Shown here piece after piece: positions 20,747-27,790 of a stretch of DNA of 27,790 bases. Position numbers and translations under genes: made by a program. Location: contig ONBA01000032.1 of assembly GCA_900315975.1 (NCBI GenBank), forward strand, positions 1 to 27,790. The letters run 5' to 3'. The notes below the pieces were generated by a model. That model was not told the origin of the DNA. It saw nothing but the letters and a program-made list of their open reading frames with translations, and searched no databases. The stretch is from an uncultured Ruminococcus sp. (lineage in GTDB: Bacteria > Bacillota_A > Clostridia > Oscillospirales > Ruminococcaceae). How positions within the stretch are numbered: position 1 is the stretch's first letter; every line of letters begins with the position of its first letter.

Positions 20747-23266
20747 TCAGTCCTCCTGCATACGGAGCTTCCACTCGTCAAACTGCATCTTAGACATAAG
20801 CACCTTTCGCGGCTTTGAGCCCTCACTCGGTCCGATTATTCCGCGTTCTTCAAGCTCGTCGATTATTCGTGAAGCCTTCGCATAACCCAGTCTCAGCTTT
20901 TTCTGAAGCATAGTTGTTGAGACTTGTCCGTTGTTGACTGCGACCTCCGCCGCACGAACAACAAAGTCCTCGTCACTTCCTGCGGTGAATCCGCTCTCAC
21001 CTGCTCCGCCTTTATCGCCCTTGCCGCTCTGCGGTACATAGTTGTCAACGGCTTCGATTACAGAATTATCATACTCCCCATTAGCCTGTGAGCGTATAAA
21101 GCTCAGTGTCTCGTTTATGTCCTTGCTCGAAGCAAAACATCCCTGCACTCTCACCGGCTTGCTCATTCCTATCGGCATATAGAGCATATCGCCATTACCG
21201 AGAAGTTTATCCGCACCTGCCATATCAATAATGGTACGCGAATCGACCTGCGACATTACTGAAAGTGCGATTCGGCTCGGGATGTTCGCCTTGATAAGAC
21301 CGGTAATTACATCGGTTGTAGGACGCTGAGTTGCTACAACAAGGTGCATACCTGCCGCACGTCCCATCTGTGCGAGTCGGCAGATAGAGTCCTCGACCTC
21401 TTTTCCGGCAACAAGCATCATATCAGCAAGCTCATCAATGAATATGACTATCTGCGGTATAGGCGTGATATCGTCGTCTTCCTCCGCAAGTTCATTATAC
21501 GAACGCAGGTCGTTTGCACCGACCTCCGCAAAATTATTGTATCTTCTCATCATTTCAAGTACTGCCCAGTTAAGAGCGCCGGCGGCTTTTTTCGCCTCAG
21601 TGACTATAGGAATGAGAAGGTGCGGTATACCGTCAAACACCTTGAATTCAACGACCTTCGGGTCAATGAGAATGAGCTTTACCTCGTCAGGTTTTGCATT
21701 GTAAAGGATACTCATGATTATAGAGCGTGTGCAGACTGACTTACCTGAACCGGTAGTTCCGGCTATAATGACGTGGGGCATTTTCGTAATGTCTCCGACT
21801 ATAGCATTGCCGGTTATGTCCTTGCCGACTGCAAATGCAAGCTTACTCTGCGAATTGCGGAATTCAGGCGATGAGAGTATCTCACGCAGTGTAACAGTAT
21901 CCTTGTTGATGTTCGGTACCTCGATTCCGACTGCCGCTTTACCCGGTACCGGAGCTTCGATACGAACGCCCTGTGCCGCGAGTGAAAGTGCGATATCGTC
22001 CTCAAGTCCTTTGATTTTCGATACCTTTACACCTGCTCCCGGCTGAATCTCATAACGGGTGATAGAGGGTCCGCGGTAGATATTTCTGATTTTTACCTTT
22101 ACACCGAAACTGTCAAGCGTATTAACGATAGTATCAGCTTTTTCACGCATTTCTGCCGCCGCTTCCGCACTGTTTGAACGTGCACTCGGTGCTGTCAGCA
22201 GGTCAATGCTCGGAAGTATGTAAAGCGGCTTCTGTACTGACGGTTTCTCCTCTTCCTCCGGCTCAACAACTGCTTCTCCGTCTGCCGCAGACTTAGTCTC
22301 AGCGGCTCTGTTTATCAGCTTTTCGAGGTCGGGGTCGGGTTCATCGGATATCGGTACATCAAGCGGGTCACGCTCGGGTACAGTCTCCGCAGGGGAAGTG
22401 TCCTCACCGGGTATCGGTATATCAAAAAACATACTGAACTCGTCCTCTTCCTGCTTCTGCTCTTCACTTACCGGCTCGGCAGGTGCAGGGAGTTTCTGAG
22501 GCTTTGAACGGCTGTTTACCATGTCTATTGCTTCGAGGTCATCAGTAAACGATTTCTTTTCTCTCTCCTCAGTCTTTTCATCGGTCTCATCTTCAAGTTC
22601 ATCATCAAGGTCGGCACCCATGAGGTAATTTCTGAGTCCGATGAACGGCTTGCCTACTAAGCTGAAAAAATCAATAAGACTCTTGTTAGTGAGAAGGAGT
22701 GCAAGCACAAAAAACAGGAGTACCGCGACTATGCGCGCTCCCATTTTGCCGAGAAGTGCGAGAAGTATACCCGATATCGGGAGTCCGGCAATTCCTCCTC
22801 CGCGAAGCTGTGTTCCGTCCTTGTACACTTTTGATATGCTCTGCGTGAACGAATTCCCCGGAATCTCTCCGACCATGAACACCTGTATCGCCGAGCATAT
22901 GAGAAATGTCAGAAATATACCGAATATCGCTTTGCGCACGACGTTTTCGCGGTCTTTTTCAAGTCCTATCTGTACCGAAGTGTAAATCAGTATCGCAGGC
23001 ACGAAAAATGCCGATATACCGAAAAGTCCGAGCATAAAGCTATGTACCCCGTGCCATCCGGCACTTCCGGGGATAAAGGTCATGAGTGCAATGAGAACTC
23101 CCACTGCAAACAGTACGACCGATAAAATACGGCTGTTTTCCTTGTCTATCGGGTCAGTTGTCTCCGTCGCCGCATCTTCTTTTTTCTTTTTAGGCTTACC
23201 CTTGGAAGTGAATTCATCGTCGCGGAATTCCGCTCCCATTGGTGTTTTTTTCTTTTTGGCAGGCAT
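20747..23266 (-). CDS. ftsK: DNA translocase FtsK/SpoIIIE
   Basis: An 839-residue translocase with a standard plan. A Lys-rich cytoplasmic start is followed by at least four membrane spans (about 46-66, 75-100, 112-133, 160-192), an acidic disordered linker (220-345), and the RecA-like motor with Walker A GTTGSGKS (503-510) and Walker B IVIFIDELADMM (about 607-618). The C-terminal gamma winged helix (about 770-836, including TMLQKKLRLGYAKASRIIDELEERG) recognises polar sequences (KOPS or SRS). It pumps chromosomal DNA through the closing septum and, in spore formers, into the forespore. AAAGGAG precedes the ATG. It is 28 bases after tepA, a known neighbour of spoIIIE in Bacillus. Confidence 0.96.
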   Translation of the reverse strand: MPAKKKKTPMGAEFRDDEFTSKGKPKKKKEDAATETTDPIDKENSRILSVVLFAVGVLIALMTFIPGSAGWHGVHSFMLGLFGISAFFVPAILIYTSVQIGLEKDRENVVRKAIFGIFLTFLICSAIQVFMVGEIPGNSFTQSISKVYKDGTQLRGGGIAGLPISGILLALLGKMGARIVAVLLFFVLALLLTNKSLIDFFSLVGKPFIGLRNYLMGADLDDELEDETDEKTEEREKKSFTDDLEAIDMVNSRSKPQKLPAPAEPVSEEQKQEEDEFSMFFDIPIPGEDTSPAETVPERDPLDVPISDEPDPDLEKLINRAAETKSAADGEAVVEPEEEEKPSVQKPLYILPSIDLLTAPSARSNSAEAAAEMREKADTIVNTLDSFGVKVKIRNIYRGPSITRYEIQPGAGVKVSKIKGLEDDIALSLAAQGVRIEAPVPGKAAVGIEVPNINKDTVTLREILSSPEFRNSQSKLAFAVGKDITGNAIVGDITKMPHVIIAGTTGSGKSVCTRSIIMSILYNAKPDEVKLILIDPKVVEFKVFDGIPHLLIPIVTEAKKAAGALNWAVLEMMRRYNNFAEVGANDLRSYNELAEEDDDITPIPQIVIFIDELADMMLVAGKEVEDSICRLAQMGRAAGMHLVVATQRPTTDVITGLIKANIPSRIALSVMSQVDSRTIIDMAGADKLLGNGDMLYMPIGMSKPVRVQGCFASSKDINETLSFIRSQANGEYDNSVIEAVDNYVPQSGKGDKGGAGESGFTAGSDEDFVVRAAEVAVNNGQVSTTMLQKKLRLGYAKASRIIDELEERGIIGPSEGSKPRKVLMSKMQFDEWKLRMQED

Positions 23267-23294
23267 ATAGGTCTCCTTTTATTTGTTCTTCTTA

Positions 23295-23969
23295 CTATTT
23301 ATTCTCTTCTTTATCAGGATATCGCGGTTCTGTAGCTTCTATCATACCATACAAGCAGTCCATCGCATCTCCAAGACTTCCCAGTTTGTCGATAAGTCCG
23401 AGCTTTACCGCTCTTTCGCCGTCTACTACTGTTCCAACGTCAAGCACGAGTTCCTCAGTATTCATCATCAGCCGCCGCAGTTCCGCTTCCGGAATACGGC
23501 TGTTGCGAGTGATGAAGTCTATTATCCGGTCCTGCATCTTGTCGAAATAGGAAAGCGTCTGCGGGACCCCGAGAACAGTCCCATTCATGCGTACCGGGTG
23601 GATAGTCATAGATGCCGACGGCACTATAAATGATGCCTTCGCGCTCACTGCAAGCGGCACTCCGATAGAGTGTCCTCCGCCGACCACAAGTGAAACAGTA
23701 GGAGTTTTCATACCGGAAATCAGTTCCGCTATAGCAAGTCCCGCTTCAACATCACCGCCGACAGTGTTGAGGATTATCATTAGTCCCTCAACGCTTCTGT
23801 CCTGTTCGACTGCAACAAGTGCAGGGATAATGTGCTCATAGCGGGTCGTTTTGTTCTGTTCAGCGAGGACGTAGTGTCCCTCTATCTGCCCTATCACGGT
23901 AAGGCAGTGGATAAGATGCTTCGTATTCTGACCGCTGTTTTCAGCGGCAGTATCTTTCTCATTTTCCAT
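23295..23969 (-). CDS. tepA: ClpP-like serine protease, TepA type
   Basis: A 224-residue protein with the ClpP/crotonase fold. ILNTVGGDVEAGLAIAELI (67-85) forms the oxyanion region, the nucleophile Ser101 lies in GGGHSIGVPLAV, and His124 lies in TIHPVRMNG. It lacks the N-terminal loop motifs of true ClpP and matches the translocation-enhancing protein TepA group, which is found next to spoIIIE/ftsK. No signal peptide is seen, so it is cytosolic or peripheral. The ATG follows GGAGG by 6 bases. It is the first gene of the long operon, behind a perfect promoter and a leader of about 100 bases. Confidence 0.88.
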   Translation of the reverse strand: MENEKDTAAENSGQNTKHLIHCLTVIGQIEGHYVLAEQNKTTRYEHIIPALVAVEQDRSVEGLMIILNTVGGDVEAGLAIAELISGMKTPTVSLVVGGGHSIGVPLAVSAKASFIVPSASMTIHPVRMNGTVLGVPQTLSYFDKMQDRIIDFITRNSRIPEAELRRLMMNTEELVLDVGTVVDGERAVKLGLIDKLGSLGDAMDCLYGMIEATEPRYPDKEENK

Positions 23970-23996
23970 AGCGGACCTCCGGACATTTTGTTAAGG

Positions 23997-24036
23997 CAAA
24001 GCCGTCAGGCAGTATTTCTGCGGTATTGCTTTAAGC
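23997..24036 (+). repeat. Copy B of the 40-base dispersed repeat
   Basis: This matches 72-111 at 33 of 40 bases without gaps. It lies within the transcribed leader of tepA on the opposite strand. TGCGG (24019-24023) can pair with CCGCA (24051-24055), enclosing a GCTTTAAGC core, so the leader RNA probably folds here. Confidence 0.5.
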
Positions 24037-24073
24037 TATTATGTCCTTTTCCGCAACAGACTATACATTATTT

Positions 24074-24102
24074 ATTATATATCATTTATGACCCAATGTC
24101 AA
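24074..24102 (-). promoter_or_regulatory. Promoter of the tepA-to-rpsA operon
   Basis: On the minus strand, a consensus -35 TTGACA (plus 24097-24102) and a consensus -10 TATAAT (plus 24074-24079) are spaced by 17 bases. Transcription should begin near 24067, about 100 bases before tepA. I see no other promoter of comparable quality down to 13521. Confidence 0.92.
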
Positions 24103-24119
24103 TATTGACCTTTCGACAT

Positions 24120-24154
24120 AAAAAAACAGCCGCGGACTCAGTGTTCCGCAGCTG
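24120..24154 (-). terminator. Terminator of the GGDEF gene
   Basis: On the minus strand CAGCTGCGGA (plus 24145-24154) pairs with TCCGCGGCTG (plus 24127-24136), with one mismatch or wobble in a 10-base stem and an 8-base loop. Seven T follow (plus 24120-24126). It ends only 18 bases upstream of the tepA operon -35 box, insulating that operon. Confidence 0.92.
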
Positions 24155-24161
24155 ATATCAT

Positions 24162-25448
24162 TTATTCTATTGTAACAAGGTTTCTGCCATTTTCCTTTGA
24201 AGTATAAACAGCCTTGTCTGCACGGTTGAACCATGATTCAAACACGTCGTCTTCCATGAGTTCAGTTCCGCCGACACTGCACGTAACTTTGCCTATTTCG
24301 CCAAAATCGGTATTTTCAACAGTACATCTTATTTCCTCAGCTACAGCTCTGAGTTCCTCGTTTTTCAATCCGTAAATCACCGCCGCAAACTCTTCTCCGC
24401 CCCATCTTCCGAATGAAGCGTTGCGCTTGCTGAGGATTTCGCGGATTATGCCTGCAAACTTTACAAGTGTCGCATCTCCTGCTGTATGTCCGTGTGAATC
24501 GTTGACCTTTTTGAAGTAATCAATATCAATTATAAGGAGAGATGCATTGGTTCCGTTCTTATGGCACTGTTCTATTGCATTGCATATCTCAGTTTCGATA
24601 CGTCCGTGGTTGAAAATCTTAGTGAGCGAGTCTCTTGACGCAAGTTCCTCATAATGTTTGAGTGTCGCCTTCATTTCTACAGTTGTATCGTGGATATTCT
24701 GAACCATGTACACGAAACGGTAGTCGTTTTCGTTTGTGGTATCCATTCTGCTGAAAATGAGCTTTACCCATATGAAAAAGCCTTCAAGGTTCTGCATCTG
24801 ACAGTCAAATGACTCCATATGTCCGGGCTCAAAATGAGTACGCAGATATTCAGGGTCAGAACGTTCCAGGAAGAGTTCCCGGTCATTCTTCCATATCATA
24901 TTAACGATAGTCTGACGCCATGCGGTATAGGATATCTGAGAGTTCATGGTCTCTTCCGATACTTCCGTAAGTGAAAGACTGCTCGTTGTATCGCGGACGA
25001 GGTCGATGCACATTGAAAAGAGGTAAATATTCTGAATTGTATTCACCTTCTGCTTCGTCTCAACATCTTCTTCGCTCTCTTTTTCGTTAAGCTCGTCAAG
25101 CAGAATAAGATACTGCTCTGTATCGTCAACAGGCTCTATCATCATCTGAACAAAATGAGTTGTACCATTCATTACTATTTTGAGCCTTTTACTATACTTG
25201 CCGACAAACTTTCCGAGATTAGGTATAAACACCTGATACTCTTCAGTTATCTCCTTATCAGAGCCATTGAAATGAAACCACAGCTTCTGTACAAGGTCTT
25301 TGTAGTTTCCGTTATCTTCAATGAGTTCCTGAAATATTCCCCTGCGGACAAGCGACTTATAACTGTCAGCATTGGGGTCTGCAACGACCATAGCATCTAT
25401 TGATCTGCCAAAAAAATCAAGAGCTTTTTCATAAGTGATCTCATGCAT
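24162..25448 (-). CDS. GGDEF diguanylate cyclase with PAS-like N-terminus
   Basis: A 428-residue protein. There is no signal peptide or membrane span. The first 260 residues look like two PAS-like sensor domains (about 1-120 and 170-262). The GGDEF domain (about 265-428) has DSLTKIFNHG, LLIIDIDYFKKVNDSHGHTAGD and the signature RWGGEEF (348-354), so it should make cyclic-di-GMP from GTP. The RxxD inhibitory site usually found five residues before GGDEF is not present (SKRNASFGRW), so product inhibition is probably weak. The start follows AAGGGATG. The gene has its own promoter and terminator, so it is regulated separately. It may set c-di-GMP levels against the HD-GYP protein encoded about 18 kb away. 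Confidence 0.93.
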   Translation of the reverse strand: MHEITYEKALDFFGRSIDAMVVADPNADSYKSLVRRGIFQELIEDNGNYKDLVQKLWFHFNGSDKEITEEYQVFIPNLGKFVGKYSKRLKIVMNGTTHFVQMMIEPVDDTEQYLILLDELNEKESEEDVETKQKVNTIQNIYLFSMCIDLVRDTTSSLSLTEVSEETMNSQISYTAWRQTIVNMIWKNDRELFLERSDPEYLRTHFEPGHMESFDCQMQNLEGFFIWVKLIFSRMDTTNENDYRFVYMVQNIHDTTVEMKATLKHYEELASRDSLTKIFNHGRIETEICNAIEQCHKNGTNASLLIIDIDYFKKVNDSHGHTAGDATLVKFAGIIREILSKRNASFGRWGGEEFAAVIYGLKNEELRAVAEEIRCTVENTDFGEIGKVTCSVGGTELMEDDVFESWFNRADKAVYTSKENGRNLVTIE

Positions 25449-25512
25449 TATAATTCATCCCTTCAAACTATGTAGAAATAAAGTCTTTTCCGGTATCGCC
25501 ACATATAAATGA

Positions 25513-25541
25513 ATTATACCATATATATAGCGTGAAGTCAA
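25513..25541 (-). promoter_or_regulatory. Promoter of the GGDEF gene
   Basis: On the minus strand, -35 TTGACT (plus 25536-25541), 17 bases, and -10 TATAAT (plus 25513-25518), with TG one base upstream as an extended -10. It lies between the GNAT stop (25578) and the GGDEF start. Confidence 0.88.
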
Positions 25542-25577
25542 GCAGAAATTCTATGCACGTCACTCATTTCACATATG

Positions 25578-26048
25578 TTACTGTCTGAATTTTTCAAGCG
25601 GATAAAGCTGTTCATCATTTGGTTCTTTTATGCCGTCTTTGAAATCATACCCCATTTTACGATAAAACTCAACCGCTGTCTTCGATGCCGGTACCTCTAT
25701 ACGCTTCGCCCTCAGGAAGTATTCGTCCTGTTCGATAGCTTCTATTATCTTCCTGCCTATACCTCTGCCCTGATAGTCAGGGTGAACAAACATCGTGAAT
25801 AAACTGCTCTCATCCTCTTTTCCCCAGTACGCTCCTATCGCTCCACAGCCGATTATCCGTTCACCGTCACATACAACGTACATATGAGTCCAGCTTGCAC
25901 GTTCCACAAGTTTTTCCGCCGTCAGGAAACTTATATCGTTTTCAATGTATTCCTCTGAGTAGTCCTTGATATTCGTCGTCCTCAGAGTGTATGCTATCAC
26001 GTCTGCAACAGCCGGTGCATCCTCGTTTCTGAACCTTCTTATTTCCAT
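25578..26048 (-). CDS. GNAT-family N-acetyltransferase
   Basis: A 156-residue GNAT protein. Motif A is MFVHPDYQGRGIGRKIIEAIE (about 86-106), with the Q/RxxGxG acetyl-CoA loop, followed by EVPASKTAVEFYRKMGY. It is a different member from the GNAT at 16116-16550. The substrate is unknown. GGAGG stands nine bases before the ATG. It has its own consensus promoter, and no clear terminator separates it from the GGDEF promoter, so some read-through is likely. Confidence 0.9.
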   Translation of the reverse strand: MEIRRFRNEDAPAVADVIAYTLRTTNIKDYSEEYIENDISFLTAEKLVERASWTHMYVVCDGERIIGCGAIGAYWGKEDESSLFTMFVHPDYQGRGIGRKIIEAIEQDEYFLRAKRIEVPASKTAVEFYRKMGYDFKDGIKEPNDEQLYPLEKFRQ

Positions 26049-26093
26049 TTTTCATTCCTCCATCATATCAGCTGTCAGTTTATATAATAAACT

Positions 26094-26122
26094 ATTATAT
26101 TCTATTGACCAAATATTGTCAA
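26094..26122 (-). promoter_or_regulatory. Promoter of the GNAT gene at 25578
   Basis: On the minus strand, a perfect TTGACA (plus 26117-26122), 17 bases, and a perfect TATAAT (plus 26094-26099). It is arranged back to back with the promoter of the gene at 26273, with about 90 bases between the two -35 boxes. Confidence 0.9.
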
Positions 26123-26211
26123 GTATGTTGTTATCAGCCCGTTCTCACCATTTTTCAGCACTATTGACCACGGATTTTTTAAAGTTTTTTCTGTAAATTA
26201 AAAGAAACTAC

Positions 26212-26240
26212 TGGACAAAGTTCTCGTTATGTGTTATAAT
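26212..26240 (+). promoter_or_regulatory. Promoter of the Cys-rich small protein gene
   Basis: TGGACA (26212-26217), 17 bases, TATAAT (26235-26240), with TG at 26232-26233 as an extended -10. The start should be near 26247, leaving a short leader of about 26 bases. Confidence 0.88.
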
Positions 26241-26272
26241 AAATTGTAAACTTTTTCATCGAGGTGGTAAAC

Positions 26273-26836
26273 ATGGATCTTTTCTCCATTTTTAAAGGCG
26301 GAAAATATTTCGATAAACACATTGACCCCAAGTGCGATTACTGCCAGTTCGGTAAACGTGCTAAAGACGGAAATAAAGTCCTATGCGAAAAAAGAGGTAT
26401 CGTAGACTGCAGCTACTCCTGCAGCAAGTTCGTGTACTCTCCTCTTAAGAGAATCCCTGTTAAACAGCTCAGATTCGTCGGAAGTCTCGCCGATGAAGAT
26501 ATTTATATCGAATCAGCCGGCGACCGCGCTGAAAAAGAAGCTGCTGCTAAAAAGGAGGAGTCCCCTAAAGCTAAATCGGATAATAAGCCTGCAGCTCCTT
26601 CTAAACCTGTAGAGCCACCTAAGCCTGCTGACCCTGCAAAAACTAATAACAATAAGGCTGATTCCGCTGGTGATGCTCCCGAAAAATCAAACGCAGATCC
26701 AGCTAAACCCACTCAGGAAGACAGTAAGCCCGTTCTGAACACCGCTCCTGCTAAACCAGTCGCTCCTGCCGCTCCGAACACTGCTGATGTCCCCGAGAAA
26801 AAAACAGATGCGCCTCAGGCTAATGCCGCTCAATAA
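26273..26836 (+). CDS. Cys-rich small protein with a disordered Pro/Ala/Lys tail
   Basis: A 187-residue protein of unknown function. The N-terminal part (1-80) is folded-looking, with five cysteines (C21 and C24 in CDYC, then C38, C46 and C50), probably a zinc site, and the segment KFVYSPLKRIPVKQLRFVG. From about residue 82 to the end it is a low-complexity tail rich in Ala, Pro, Lys, Glu and Asp with PAKP/PKPAD-like repeats. There is no signal peptide or membrane span. I use the ATG at 26273, behind GAGGTGG; the earlier GTG at 26264 lies inside that site. It is monocistronic, or co-transcribed with the tRNA that follows 44 bases later. Confidence 0.85.
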   Translation: MDLFSIFKGGKYFDKHIDPKCDYCQFGKRAKDGNKVLCEKRGIVDCSYSCSKFVYSPLKRIPVKQLRFVGSLADEDIYIESAGDRAEKEAAAKKEESPKAKSDNKPAAPSKPVEPPKPADPAKTNNNKADSAGDAPEKSNADPAKPTQEDSKPVLNTAPAKPVAPAAPNTADVPEKKTDAPQANAAQ

Positions 26837-26843
26837 AATTCTT

Positions 26844-26872
26844 GCGGCTCTGTATCATCCGTTCAGAGCCGC
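26844..26872 (+). terminator. Hairpin after the Cys-rich protein gene
   Basis: GCGGCTCTG (26844-26852) pairs perfectly with CAGAGCCGC (26864-26872). The tail TTCAATAT is poor in T, so termination may be partial and the tRNA eight bases downstream could be made by read-through. I see no separate tRNA promoter. Confidence 0.55.
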
Positions 26873-26880
26873 TTCAATAT

Positions 26881-26965
26881 GCGGGTGTGGTGAAATTGGC
26901 AGACACGTCAGATTTAGGTTCTGATGCCGTAAGGTGTGCAGGTTCAAGTCCTGTCACCCGCACCA
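26881..26965 (+). tRNA. tRNA-Leu (UAG)
   Basis: The acceptor arms GCGGGTG (26881-26887) and CACCCGC (26955-26961) pair perfectly, followed by A and an encoded CCA (26963-26965). The D-loop has GAAATTGGCAGAC, and the anticodon stem is TCAGA/TCTGA with loop TTTAGGT, anticodon TAG at 26915-26917. A long variable arm (GCCGTAAGGTGT) marks a class II tRNA, and GGTTCAAGTCC is the T arm. It reads CUA, and by wobble other CUN leucine codons. Confidence 0.97.
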
Positions 26966-27023
26966 GCGGGGAGCCCCCGCGGGCAGTTTCGCGTCTCAGT
27001 TTTTCCGGGACGCGAATTATTTT
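26966..27023 (+). terminator. Double hairpin after tRNA-Leu
   Basis: GCGGGG (26966-26971) pairs with CCCCGC (26975-26980) immediately after the CCA. A second stem of about 10 bases follows, TTCGCGTCTC (26988-26997) with GGGACGCGAA (27007-27016), with a TTATTTT tail. The first may mark 3' processing and the second acts as the terminator. The remaining bases to 27069 contain nothing I can identify. Confidence 0.7.
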
Positions 27024-27069
27024 CCGCGCATGAAAGTCATATATTTCTTATAGATAAAACACAGTTTTT

Positions 27070-27095
27070 AGCCGCAGGTCTCCCTGCGGCTTTTT
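27070..27095 (+). terminator. Terminator between tRNA-Leu and the recombinase
   Basis: AGCCGCAGG (27070-27078) and CCTGCGGCT (27083-27091) with a TCTC loop, then a T run to 27095. On the minus strand the tail is A-rich, so it works only in the plus direction, against the convergent recombinase gene. Confidence 0.88.
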
Positions 27096-27100
27096 CTGTT

Positions 27101-27790
27101 TCAATCGTTAATCTCAAAGCACACCGTGCTCGAATTCTTGAAATCACCATTGAATTCAAGGTTTACATCAAGGCTGCCGTCCTCGTTTTCGTGGACATTT
27201 ATCTTGCGGACAAGCAGGCGCATATTTGCATCCGAGATGTACGGTTCGAGGAGCACCTCGTCAAGCAGCTCTGCTGTGGACATCAGCTCGTCGCGACGCT
27301 TCTTGCTGAGTTCGTCGAACTTCCTGCAATCCTCTATCTTCTGCGTCAGCTCCGCTATCTCAGATTCACGCTTTTCGATCATAGAGTTGTAGACCTTGGC
27401 GTGTTCGCGGTCGCCGATACGCTCCATTATCAGTTCCTCAATCTGACCATTAAGGCTGACTATCTTCTCCGTAAACGCCTTTATCATTTTATCGTATTTC
27501 GGCTTCTTCTTGTTCCACTCCCTGAATATATCGTCGTACTTCTTACTGGAGTCAAGTATCTCGTTCCTGAGCATTGCAAGCTCCGTGTGGATAATATCAT
27601 CGAGTTGAGGCTCACGGATAGTGTGAGCGGTGCAGTATTCGTTGCCGTAGCGGTGGTTGCTGTTACAGGTGTACTCCACCCAAGACTTGCCTGCGACTGT
27701 CCGCTTCTTGGCGATAAAGTTCGCTCCGCACTCGGCACATTTTATCATACCGCAGTATCTGTGGATAGTGTTTCCGAACTTAGCACGGAC
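27101..27790 (-). CDS. Large serine recombinase, C-terminal part (cut by window edge)
   Basis: The frame is open to the window end, so this is the last 229 residues of a longer gene. It reads KFGNTIHRYCGMIKCAECGANF, then TCNSNHRYGNEYC. This is the recombinase zinc beta-ribbon of large serine recombinases (Cys pairs CAEC and C...C), with the usual conserved lead-in. A long coiled-coil region follows (about 75-165 of the visible part: KYDKMIKAFTEKIVSLNGQIEELIM, EIAELTQKIED). The catalytic N-terminal resolvase domain with its serine lies beyond the window. The ATG at 27748 is internal and not the start. It integrates or excises a mobile element; its position next to tRNA-Leu suggests the element edge is close. 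Confidence 0.92.
   Translation of the reverse strand, partial: VRAKFGNTIHRYCGMIKCAECGANFIAKKRTVAGKSWVEYTCNSNHRYGNEYCTAHTIREPQLDDIIHTELAMLRNEILDSSKKYDDIFREWNKKKPKYDKMIKAFTEKIVSLNGQIEELIMERIGDREHAKVYNSMIEKRESEIAELTQKIEDCRKFDELSKKRRDELMSTAELLDEVLLEPYISDANMRLLVRKINVHENEDGSLDVNLEFNGDFKNSSTVCFEIND

Noticed and set aside
1..27790. CRISPR array, rRNA, transposase or insertion sequence
   Set aside because: I saw no regularly spaced repeats, rRNA segments, terminal inverted repeats or transposase motifs. The only mobile-element gene is the partial serine recombinase at the right edge.

Overview
The window looks like chromosome of an anaerobic, cellulose-degrading Firmicute of the Ruminococcus (Oscillospiraceae) type, closest in character to R. 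flavefaciens or R. albus. The evidence is two secreted GH9 cellulases carrying Ruminococcus-style dockerins, an IspH-ribosomal protein S1 fusion, strong AGGAGG ribosome binding sites, and near-consensus sigma-A promoters that nearly all have a 17-base spacer. The species assignment is inference; the gene identities rest on motifs read in the translations.

Layout. (1) 1-2570, plus strand: one strong promoter, a structured leader, then rpmG-secE-nusG-rplK-rplA, closed by a perfect palindromic terminator. rplK is broken as written: about 79 bases of the N-terminal domain are missing and the frame shifts. L1-operator-like RNA structures precede both rplK and rplA. rplJ, rplL and rpoB do not follow. 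(2) 2575-6307: a LysR regulator (minus) divergent from a 7-TM HD-GYP protein (plus). The HD-GYP protein ends in two tandem copies of a domain of about 155 residues that I do not recognise. The divergent region holds two promoters, a 10-base inverted repeat around one -35 box and 11-base direct repeats around the other promoter. (3) 6322-12235, minus: two dockerin cellulases (CBM4-Ig-GH9-dockerin and GH9-CBM3-dockerin), each with its own promoter and terminator. (4) 12278-13441, minus: a zinc-ribbon membrane protein with two extracytoplasmic repeats.

(5) 13521-24102, minus: a long housekeeping operon transcribed in the order tepA, ftsK/spoIIIE, ygiQ, DUF3006, HI0933-type flavoprotein, cmk, GNAT, plsC, ispH-rpsA. 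One consensus promoter drives it, and two junctions overlap by 8 bases. The ispH-rpsA fusion contains an internal Shine-Dalgarno and ATG exactly at the domain boundary. (6) 24120-26122, minus: a soluble GGDEF protein and a GNAT acetyltransferase, each with its own promoter. (7) 26212-27095, plus: a small Cys-rich protein with a disordered Pro/Ala/Lys tail, a tRNA-Leu(UAG) and terminators. (8) 27101 to the window end, minus: the C-terminal part of a large serine recombinase, probably the edge of an integrated element beside the tRNA.

Themes. Cyclic-di-GMP turnover appears twice (HD-GYP hydrolase and GGDEF synthase) close to the cellulase genes, which makes a link between surface or cellulose-attached life and c-di-GMP possible but unproven. 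The most unusual items are the rplK lesion, the duplicated C-terminal module of the HD-GYP protein, the internal start in ispH-rpsA, and the paired L1-like operators.
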